Below, one piece after another: positions 57,708 to 64,000 of a stretch of DNA of 64,000 nt. Each line of letters starts with the position of its first letter. Position 1 is the stretch's first letter. The notes below the pieces were generated by a model. The model saw only the letters and a list, made by a program, of their open reading frames with translations, did not search any database and had not been told where the DNA came from. The stretch is from Bombiscardovia apis (lineage in GTDB: Bacteria > Actinomycetota > Actinomycetes > Actinomycetales > Bifidobacteriaceae). The DNA lies in assembly GCF_033095945.1 (NCBI RefSeq), contig NZ_AP026800.1, positions 1,488,001 through 1,552,000 on the forward strand, read 5' to 3'. Both the position numbers and the translations under genes were made by a program.

Positions 57708-58364
57708 CTACTTGTCGCTACCTTCGGCAGCCTCAGCAGCTTCTTCTGCTACATCGGCATTCTCCTCAGCGGAGGCCTCAGCAGCTTCGTCCTTCTTGGC
57801 TTCCTTCTGCAGATCTACAGCAGCCTGATCAGCCTCTGCAACATTCTCGCCGGACTCGTTTGCGGCTACAGCCTGCTTGGTAGCATCTTCAGCCATGCCC
57901 TCAGTAATAGCGGCTTCAGTTGCTGCTGCCATCTCCTCGTCATCAAGCTTTGCGGCCTGCTTAGTAGCAGCCTCAGCTTCACGCACAGTGGACTTCTTGG
58001 CAGACAGCGGCTCAGTTACGAGCTCGATAATGGCCTGAGGCGCATTGTCGCCCTTACGGGGAGCAATGTGAGTAATGCGGGTATAGCCGCCCTCACGCTC
58101 TGCCATCTGCTCTGCAATCTCGGTGAAGAGCTTGTGGACTACGGACTTGTCGCGAATGACGCGCATGGTACGACGGCGAGAGCTCAAATCTCCGCGCTTG
58201 GCGAAGGTGATGAGGCGCTCAGCCAAGGGGCGCAGACGCTTGGCCTTGGGCAGTGTCGTAGTAATTTGACCGTTAGCGAAGAGGCTGGTAGCCATGTTGG
58301 CCAGCATCAAACGCTCATGGGCCGGGCTGGAAGCCAGACGTGGACCCTTTTTCGGTTGTGGCAT
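57708..58364 (-). CDS. rplQ: Ribosomal protein bL17 with extended acidic tail
   Basis: 218 residues. The first ~125 residues are canonical bL17 ([37 protein letters not shown]). The last ~90 residues are an Ala/Glu-rich tail; bL17 is ~120-130 residues in most bacteria, and an Ala/Glu tail is common in bifidobacteria. It is the last ribosomal protein of the operon, after rpoA. Confidence 0.95.
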   Translation of the reverse strand: MPQPKKGPRLASSPAHERLMLANMATSLFANGQITTTLPKAKRLRPLAERLITFAKRGDLSSRRRTMRVIRDKSVVHKLFTEIAEQMAEREGGYTRITHIAPRKGDNAPQAIIELVTEPLSAKKSTVREAEAATKQAAKLDDEEMAAATEAAITEGMAEDATKQAVAANESGENVAEADQAAVDLQKEAKKDEAAEASAEENADVAEEAAEAAEGSDK

Positions 58365-58490
58365 GATATCTCCTTGTATTGCTTCTCGACCCAGGTGGGC
58401 ATACGCCCGAACATCCGAGTGAGAAGGCTATTGTGGGAGCGGACGCTTTCTTTTGCCGTCGCCCGCTCCGTAAGTAGACCTCTTATGAGA

Positions 58491-59486
58491 TCACTGATCC
58501 TCCGGCGAGAAGAAGGTTCCACCCTCAAGGTTGGCGGTATCGAAGCCAATTGGTGACGGTTTGAGAGAGAGGCCCATTCCTTCGAGCTTCTCCTTCACTT
58601 CGTCTATAGACTTCATGCCAAAGTTGCGAATGTCGAGCAAATCCTGCTCGGTACGAGCAACAAGCTCACCAATAGTGTGAATACCTTCACGCTTGAGGCA
58701 GTTGTAAGAACGCTGAGTGAGGTTGAGGTCCTCAATTGGGACATTCATCTCAGGGTCTGTTTGTTCTGCAACTGGTTCTGGGCCAATCTCAACACCTTCT
58801 GCCTGTACGTTGAGGTCGCGGCACAGACCGAAGAGCTCTACCAAGGTAGAGCCCGCGGAGGCCACAGCATCGCGCGGCGAAATAGCCGGCTTGGTTTCAA
58901 CGTCAAGAATCAGCTTGTCAAAGTCGGTACGCTGTTCAACACGCGTAGCCTCGACCTTGTAGCTGACCTTGAGCACAGGAGAGTAGATGGAGTCGACTGG
59001 AATACGGCCAATCTCATCGGAATCCTGCTTATTGAGCTGAGCCTGCACGTAGCCGCGGCCACGCTCAACAGTGAACTCGATTTCGAGTTCTCCGTCTTCG
59101 GCCAAAGTCGCAATATGTAGGTCGGGATTGGCAACGGTGACACCAGCAGGAGGGGTAATGTCCCCAGCCTTGGCTTCACCTTCGCCGCTCTTACGCAAAT
59201 ACATGACGACCGGCTCGTCATACTCACTGGTGAGCACGATGTTCTTGATGTTGAGCAGGATTTCCGTTACGTCTTCTTCCACGCCGGGAAGCGTGGTGAA
59301 TTCGTGCAGGGCACCGGAAATACGAACCGAGGTAACGGCCGCTCCCGGAATCGAGCTCAGCAGGGTACGACGCAGAGAGTTGCCGAGAGTATAGCCAAAC
59401 CCAGGCTCCAGGGGTTCGATAGTGAACCGTGAGCGCTGGGCATTGACAACTTCTTCAGTAAGTGTCGGACGCTGTGCAATAAGCAC
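58491..59486 (-). CDS. rpoA: RNA polymerase alpha subunit
   Basis: 331 residues from GTG 59486, with AAAGGA upstream; the longer frame to 59525 is rejected. The N-terminal dimerisation domain has [20 protein letters not shown]; the C-terminal domain has the DNA/activator-binding [20 protein letters not shown]. It assembles RNA polymerase and contacts UP elements and activators. It lies between rpsK and rplQ. Confidence 0.97.
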   Translation of the reverse strand: MLIAQRPTLTEEVVNAQRSRFTIEPLEPGFGYTLGNSLRRTLLSSIPGAAVTSVRISGALHEFTTLPGVEEDVTEILLNIKNIVLTSEYDEPVVMYLRKSGEGEAKAGDITPPAGVTVANPDLHIATLAEDGELEIEFTVERGRGYVQAQLNKQDSDEIGRIPVDSIYSPVLKVSYKVEATRVEQRTDFDKLILDVETKPAISPRDAVASAGSTLVELFGLCRDLNVQAEGVEIGPEPVAEQTDPEMNVPIEDLNLTQRSYNCLKREGIHTIGELVARTEQDLLDIRNFGMKSIDEVKEKLEGMGLSLKPSPIGFDTANLEGGTFFSPEDQ

Positions 59487-59561
59487 TGTTCTTATCCTTT
59501 CAGCTCCGACCGGTGGTGCACTCACCGGTCTTCGCGGGTGGACTTAATGGTTTTCTAGTGC

Positions 59562-59960
59562 TCAGACGCGACGGCGCTTGGGTGGACGGACACCATTGTG
59601 TGCCTGTGGAGTGACATCAGAGATGGAGCCGACCTCAAGCCCTGCGGACTGGAGAGAGCGGATTGCGGTCTCGCGGCCAGAGCCGGGACCCTTCACGAAG
59701 ACGTCAACCTTCTTGACGCCATGTTCCATCGCTTTGCGTGCGGCCGACTCAGCAGCCATACCTGCTGCGTAGGGGGTCGACTTACGTGACCCCTTGAAGC
59801 CGACATCGCCACCGGAAGCCCAGGCGACAACTGCACCTGAGGGATCGGTAATAGAGACGATAGTGTTGTTGAACGTAGACTTGATGTGCGCCTGCCCGAC
59901 GGGAACCGACTTGCGATCCCTACGACGAGGCTTGCGCGAGGCCTGCTTTGTGGCTGCCAT
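59562..59960 (-). CDS. rpsK: Ribosomal protein uS11
   Basis: 132 residues with the uS11 pattern ([39 protein letters not shown], and the C-terminal [17 protein letters not shown] end). It forms part of the 30S platform. rpsD does not separate it from rpoA, as usual in this family. Confidence 0.97.
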   Translation of the reverse strand: MAATKQASRKPRRRDRKSVPVGQAHIKSTFNNTIVSITDPSGAVVAWASGGDVGFKGSRKSTPYAAGMAAESAARKAMEHGVKKVDVFVKGPGSGRETAIRSLQSAGLEVGSISDVTPQAHNGVRPPKRRRV

Positions 59961-60040
59961 TGATCCTCGTTTCCTTCTAACGATTTAAAGATTACTTACT
60001 TATTGTCGGGTTAAGCTCTTTTGCTTGAACCCGAACGACC

Positions 60041-60418
60041 TTACTTGGTCGCCTTCTTCTTTCCGGCGACTGTACGCTTCGGGCCCTTGCGGGTACGGGC
60101 GTTGGTCTTGGTGCGCTGACCACGCACGGGAAGTCCCCTGCGGTGGCGCTGGCCCTGATAGCAATTAATCTGGATCTTCCGGCGAATATCAGCGTCAATC
60201 TCACGACGCAAATCACCCTCGATCTTGTAGTTGCCCTCGAGGTAATCACGCAGCGTAACTAGCTGCTCATCCGTGAGATCCTTGACGCGAATATCTGGAC
60301 TAATACCAGTCGCGGCGAGTGTTTCCTTTGCACGAGTGCGCCCTACACCGAAGATGTAGGTGAGAGCTATCTCGACGCGCTTCTCATTGGGGATGTCGAC
60401 TCCGGCAAGACGTGCCAT
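60041..60418 (-). CDS. rpsM: Ribosomal protein uS13
   Basis: 125 residues from ATG 60418 ([19 protein letters not shown], the conserved start). [20 protein letters not shown] is the family signature. It contacts the 50S subunit and P-site tRNA in the head of the 30S subunit. The longer open frame to 60454 is rejected. Confidence 0.97.
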   Translation of the reverse strand: MARLAGVDIPNEKRVEIALTYIFGVGRTRAKETLAATGISPDIRVKDLTDEQLVTLRDYLEGNYKIEGDLRREIDADIRRKIQINCYQGQRHRRGLPVRGQRTKTNARTRKGPKRTVAGKKKATK

Positions 60419-60550
60419 GCTCGATTCCTTCTGTTCACGCAGGTCGTGCACCAAGTCCTCTGGTTTCCCAGCCCGAGCCTGCGTGCTCGGGGTTCAGCCT
60501 TGCGGGGGCTGTGACTTGACGCCTATTGAATTGTGCCGCTGGAAATCTGC

Positions 60551-60664
60551 TCAGCCTTGGCGCTGCTTATGGCGCGGGTTGGTGCAGATTACCATGACGC
60601 GGCCGTGACGACGGATCACGCGGCAATTCTCGCAGATCCTCTTCACACTAGGGCTGACCTTCAT
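60551..60664 (-). CDS. rpmJ: Ribosomal protein bL36
   Basis: 37 residues, [20 protein letters not shown]..., with the zinc-binding Cys pattern (C-x2-C ... C-x4-H) of the C+ form. It is too short for common ORF cut-offs. It lies between infA and rpsM, its universal place. Confidence 0.97.
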   Translation of the reverse strand: MKVSPSVKRICENCRVIRRHGRVMVICTNPRHKQRQG

Positions 60665-60687
60665 GGTATTCCTTTGCTTCTTGTACC

Positions 60688-60906
60688 TTACTTATACCGG
60701 TACGTAATACGACCGCGGTTCAAATCGTAGGGGCTCATCTCTAGCACTACCCTATCCTGCGGCAGAATACGAATATAGTTCTTGCGCATCTTGCCCGAGA
60801 TAGTAGCCAAAACGATGTGCTTATTCTCCAGTTCGACGCGGAACATTGCGTTCGGCAATGCCTCCACTACTCGACCTTCAACTTCGATCACACCATCTTT
60901 TGCCAT
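60688..60906 (-). CDS. infA: Translation initiation factor IF-1
   Basis: 72 residues, the exact standard length, an OB-fold S1-type protein ([32 protein letters not shown]). It assists 30S initiation. It heads a promoter-led sub-operon with rpmJ, rpsM, rpsK, rpoA and rplQ. Confidence 0.97.
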   Translation of the reverse strand: MAKDGVIEVEGRVVEALPNAMFRVELENKHIVLATISGKMRKNYIRILPQDRVVLEMSPYDLNRGRITYRYK

Positions 60907-60966
60907 GAGCCTTCAATCCGTTCGTTGGCTGATTACTAGGCGCATCTTAAGACACACCAACTTGCT

Positions 60967-60999
60967 AGTATAGCATACGCGAAATGCTATGTTTTTCAA
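60967..60999 (-). promoter_or_regulatory. Promoter upstream of infA
   Basis: On the minus strand TTGAAA (60994-60999) is followed by 16 bp and TATGCT (60972-60977), with an overlapping TATACT (60967-60972). It would start transcription ~55 bp before infA. The remaining ~200 bp up to adk hold only the adk hairpin. Confidence 0.5.
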
Positions 61000-61176
61000 A
61001 GCGTGTTGCTGTCCGCTGAACTTGCAGCCAACTGGTTACCGTACAAAACCACAAGAGGACCACGATGCTTATGTCGTCAGGGGTTTCACCAGCTGTTTCG
61101 TACTCTCACTTACTCACTAGCTCTGGCGGGAATTGGTCTAGTCTACAGCACCGCAATCGCCTGTGTGTTTATGGAG

Positions 61177-61215
61177 AACGGGCCAAGTACCGGAAACACC
61201 AGTACTTGGCCCGTT
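61177..61215. terminator. Terminator after adk
   Basis: AACGGGCCAAGTAC (61177-61190) pairs perfectly with GTACTTGGCCCGTT (61202-61215), 17 bp past the adk stop. Confidence 0.7.
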
Positions 61216-61231
61216 TTCTGCTCAGCCTTGC

Positions 61232-61810
61232 TCAGGCATGTAGGGCGTCGAGTTGATCAATTATGGTCTTCGAGATGCTCGCGATCTCTCCCACTCCATC
61301 AACTCGAATGAGCACGCCACGCTCTCCGTATACGTCAAGCAATGGCTTAGTCTCGTGTGCATACACATCTAGACGCTTGGCGATGACCTCAGGAGTGTCA
61401 TCGGTACGTCCTTCAATCTTGGCGCGCTTCTCCATCCGCTCCATGAGCACAGTGCGGTCAGCATCCAAGGCTACGACGGCGCTCAGAGGCGTGTCCAAGT
61501 TCTGAAGCATAGCGTCAAGTGCCTCGACCTGGGAAGCAGAGCGAGGATAACCATCAAGAATCCAACCCTGTTTGGCATCGTCCATGCCCAAGCGGTCTTC
61601 GACGATCTTATTAGTCAGCTCGTCTGGAACTAGCTCACCCTTGTCGATGTAGCCTTGCGCTTCCTTACCCAGTGGCGTGCCATTCTTCAAGTTATAACGG
61701 AAGATGTCTCCGGTGGAAATGGCTGGAATGCCGTAATGTTCGGCCAGGAGAGCAGCCTGCGTGCCTTTTCCAACGCCTTGAGGACCCATAATCAGCAGTC
61801 GTTGTGCCAT
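61232..61810 (-). CDS. adk: Adenylate kinase
   Basis: 192 residues. P-loop GPQGVGKGTQAALLAEHYG, nucleotide-binding Arg in STGDIFR and LDGYPRSASQ, short LID (GRTDDTPEVIAKRL) without zinc Cys residues. It balances AMP, ADP and ATP. It lies between secY and infA in the ribosomal cluster; map is absent, as in related genomes. Confidence 0.96.
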   Translation of the reverse strand: MAQRLLIMGPQGVGKGTQAALLAEHYGIPAISTGDIFRYNLKNGTPLGKEAQGYIDKGELVPDELTNKIVEDRLGMDDAKQGWILDGYPRSASQVEALDAMLQNLDTPLSAVVALDADRTVLMERMEKRAKIEGRTDDTPEVIAKRLDVYAHETKPLLDVYGERGVLIRVDGVGEIASISKTIIDQLDALHA

Positions 61811-61854
61811 GATTCATCCTTTTCTTTATAGGTTAGTCAACAGATATATACAGA

Positions 61855-61890
61855 TAATCCGGCTGGGCGATTGACGCTACAGCCGGATTA
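61855..61890 (-). terminator. Terminator/attenuator between secY and adk
   Basis: TAATCCGGCTG (61855-61865) pairs perfectly with CAGCCGGATTA (61880-61890). Confidence 0.6.
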
Positions 61891-61940
61891 GAGTTCATAA
61901 TTTACGAAAGTATTCGCTCGCGCGCAGGCGATTGAAACTT

Positions 61941-63269
61941 TCAGCCTTCCTTGTAATCGCCTTCCAGCAAGAAGCCGGTGTACTGGAACTGCTCGGTCTG
62001 TGCCTTCGCCTGACGCAAGGTATCGAGACCCACGCCAGCGATAATCAAAATTGTGGTACCGCCGAAGGGCAGCTTACCGCTAATCTGAAGCAGCATAATC
62101 AGTACGGTAGGAATCAGAGCCACGAAGAGCAAGTAGACAGCGCCTACCGTGTTCAGACGGTTCATCACATACGAAAGGTAACGGCTGGTAGCACGACCAG
62201 CACGAATGCCTGGGATGAAGCCGCCGTACTCTTTCATGTTGTCTGCAGTCTCATCAGGGTTGAAAGTGATGGACGTATAGAAGAAGCAGAAGAAGACAAT
62301 CATCAAGGAGTAAAGGCAGATATACCAGACGCTGGTTGTGTTTGCCAAGTTAGTATTAATCCACTTGACCCAAGACTGATCGGACTTACCGAACTGCGAG
62401 ACCAGAGTTGGAATAGCCAGAATAGACGAGGCGAAGATGGGAGGAATAACACCTGACATATTGACCTTGAGCGGCAGGTAGGTTGAAGAGCCGCCATACA
62501 TCTTGCGACCAATCATGCGGCGAGTGTACTGCACCGGAATACGGCGCTGCGAGAGCTCAACGTAGTTGACGAAGATAAGAATAACCAGTAGGACTGCCAC
62601 GACGATGCCGAACTTCTTCCAGTCGCCATCCTTGCCGTTGGTGCCCCAACCGATGTTCCAGAGCTGAGGCAAGAAGCCGGAGCAAATGGAAGTGAAAATC
62701 AGGACCGACATACCGTTGCCGATGCCCTTTTCAGTGATAAGCTCGGCCATCCACATGATCAGACCTGTACCACCAGTCATGACTAGAATCATCACGATGA
62801 AGTTCCAGACAGAACCGTCGGGGATAACCTTCTCTTGGCAGGCATTGTTAAATAGTGCGCCAGAGCGAGCGGTAACCAAAATAGTCGTGGACTGCAAAAT
62901 AGCAAGTCCTATGGTCAGGTAACGAGTGTACTCAGTGAGCTTAGCCTCGCCTGACTGACCTTCCTTGTGGAGAGCCTCAAAGCGAGGAATAACCACTCGC
63001 AGCAGCTGCACCACGATGGATGCCGTAATATACGGCATAATACCCAAAGCGAAGATAGACAGCTGTAAGAGAGCACCACCGGAGAAGAGATTAACCAGCC
63101 CTATGAAGTCCTCGTTGCCAGCAGAGGTTAAGCACTGCTGCACTGCTGGATAATCTACCCCTGGCGTAGGTATGAAAGAACCTATGCGGTAGATAATAAT
63201 GATACCAAAGACGAAGAAGATCTTCTTCCGCAACTCTTTGGTTTTGAAGGCCTGGATTAACGTCCTCAC
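61941..63269 (-). CDS. secY: Protein translocase subunit SecY
   Basis: 442 residues with ten membrane segments. The family signatures are seen as IGSFIPTPGVDYP, LSIFALGIMPYITASIVVQL and RAGRATSRYLSYVMNRLN. It forms the membrane channel for Sec export, including the three surface proteins of this window. Downstream of rplO, with a hairpin (63373-63409) between the genes. Confidence 0.97.
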   Translation of the reverse strand: MRTLIQAFKTKELRKKIFFVFGIIIIYRIGSFIPTPGVDYPAVQQCLTSAGNEDFIGLVNLFSGGALLQLSIFALGIMPYITASIVVQLLRVVIPRFEALHKEGQSGEAKLTEYTRYLTIGLAILQSTTILVTARSGALFNNACQEKVIPDGSVWNFIVMILVMTGGTGLIMWMAELITEKGIGNGMSVLIFTSICSGFLPQLWNIGWGTNGKDGDWKKFGIVVAVLLVILIFVNYVELSQRRIPVQYTRRMIGRKMYGGSSTYLPLKVNMSGVIPPIFASSILAIPTLVSQFGKSDQSWVKWINTNLANTTSVWYICLYSLMIVFFCFFYTSITFNPDETADNMKEYGGFIPGIRAGRATSRYLSYVMNRLNTVGAVYLLFVALIPTVLIMLLQISGKLPFGGTTILIIAGVGLDTLRQAKAQTEQFQYTGFLLEGDYKEG

Positions 63270-63372
63270 CTGGATTCCTCCCTAACAGCGCATCGGCTCA
63301 CCCCATGCCGCGCTAACAACTTCCTGTGTCATCATATCGGATGCACCGGTCAATGCATGAATACACAAATGC

Positions 63373-63409
63373 AATCGGCTCCCGCCCGTACTGACGGGGA
63401 GAGCCGATT
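63373..63409 (-). terminator. Hairpin between rplO and secY
   Basis: AATCGGCTC (63373-63381) pairs with GAGCCGATT (63401-63409), with an inner CCCGT/ACGGG stem. It may lower read-through into secY. Confidence 0.6.
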
Positions 63410-63444
63410 ACTATTGCTGTACTTCTAGATCAGCCCCAGTGTAA

Positions 63445-63921
63445 TCAGTCCTCAGAGACCGACCCACCTGCGGCTTCAATCTTGGTGCGTGCCGATGACG
63501 AAACCTTGACACCCTTGAGTGTGAAGGCTGCCTGTGCATCGCCCTCGCCCAGTACCTTCACCGGGTAGCCAGAGCGCACAGCGCCCTTGGAGGACAGATT
63601 CTCAGCAGTAATCTCGCCGCCCTCGGGGAAGAGCTCGGAGAGCCGACCCACGTTGACGACCTGATATTCCTTCTTGAAGGGGCTCTTGAAGCCACGCAGC
63701 TTGGGCAGACGCATGTAGAGCGGCAGCTGACCACCCTCGAAACCAGGACGTACCTGGTACCGTGCCTTCGTACCCTTCATACCGCGGCCCGAGGTCTTAC
63801 CCTTGGAACCTTCACCACGGCCCACGCGAATACGATCGCGGTTGGCACCTGGTGCCGGACGCAGATCGTGCATACGCAGGATGTTGGTCTCTTCGGTCTC
63901 AGCGGAGTTCTTGGTAGCCAT
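63445..63921 (-). CDS. rplO: Ribosomal protein uL15
   Basis: 158 residues. The Gly-rich [20 protein letters not shown] segment and the C-terminal [18 protein letters not shown] motif are diagnostic. It binds 23S rRNA late in 50S assembly. Start ATG 63921 lies 2 bp after the rpmD stop. Confidence 0.97.
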   Translation of the reverse strand: MATKNSAETEETNILRMHDLRPAPGANRDRIRVGRGEGSKGKTSGRGMKGTKARYQVRPGFEGGQLPLYMRLPKLRGFKSPFKKEYQVVNVGRLSELFPEGGEITAENLSSKGAVRSGYPVKVLGEGDAQAAFTLKGVKVSSSARTKIEAAGGSVSED

Positions 63922-63923
63922 AA

Positions 63924-64000
63924 TTAGTCTGCCTCCTCAACAGTGACCAAGTGACGAACCTTGTCGATCATGCCCCGGTATACAGGAGTGTCGTCGATAA
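63924..64000 (-). CDS. rpmD: Ribosomal protein uL30, 5'-truncated by window edge
   Basis: Only the C-terminal 24 residues are present ([20 protein letters not shown]...), ending at TAA 63926-63924. The sequence and the position before rplO fit uL30. Confidence 0.85.
   Translation of the reverse strand, partial: IDDTPVYRGMIDKVRHLVTVEEAD

Overview
The window is a low-rearrangement chromosomal segment of a Bifidobacteriaceae actinobacterium, GC-moderate and high-density. The diagnostic parts are the ribosomal block (rpmD, rplO, secY, adk, infA, rpmJ, rpsM, rpsK, rpoA, rplQ, truA, with no rpsD or map inserted), a bS22-type mini ribosomal protein, PspC-domain histidine kinase signalling, and a phosphoglucomutase with a typical bifidobacterial N-terminus. 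Species cannot be fixed from the sequence alone; an insect-gut relative is only a guess.

Layout. 1-9.4 kb: a truncated DUF1266 gene, an SDR oxidoreductase, a DUF4097-like protein, a membrane DUF3152 protein, an MFS exporter, then a TPR-DUF4037 / DUF4125 / alpha-beta hydrolase run. 9.5-14.3 kb: a PspC envelope-stress divergon (membrane proteins facing a PspC histidine kinase and a LuxR-type regulator). 14.3-20.2 kb: two related HAD hydrolases, a divergent F420-reductase-like/LysR pair, a flavodoxin with a decayed membrane-gene fragment, a Panacea-Fic toxin-antitoxin pair and tRNA-Ser(UGA). 20.3-26.3 kb: an ECF transporter with an MptD-type S component, then serS and both L-serine dehydratase chains. 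26.5-34.5 kb: lipid kinase, pgm, RNase HI, rpiA, bS22, an anchored protein, radA and a cupin.

34.6-43.5 kb is the most unusual region: three consecutive large surface-protein genes, one internalin-like (LRR) and two built from RCC1 beta-propellers. Each has its start codon, then a signal peptide interrupted by a run of exactly 11 G. At that length all three are out of frame with their bodies: OFF. A change of tract length restores each frame, so this looks like a multi-gene phase-variable adhesin locus. Each gene is also preceded by a similar nested-helix leader and a second hairpin next to the Shine-Dalgarno site. All three bodies end in a sorting-like signal with LPxAG or IPTAG instead of LPxTG.

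43.8-51.2 kb: ribF, truB, rbfA, infB and nusA on the minus strand. 51.3-56.5 kb: a lipoprotein, a GH3 beta-glucosidase with its MFS sugar transporter, and tRNA-Ser(CGA). 56.6-64 kb: truA and the end of the ribosomal protein/RNA polymerase operon, all on the minus strand. Start sites, terminators and promoters were read by eye; no database search was run, so family names rest on recognised motifs.
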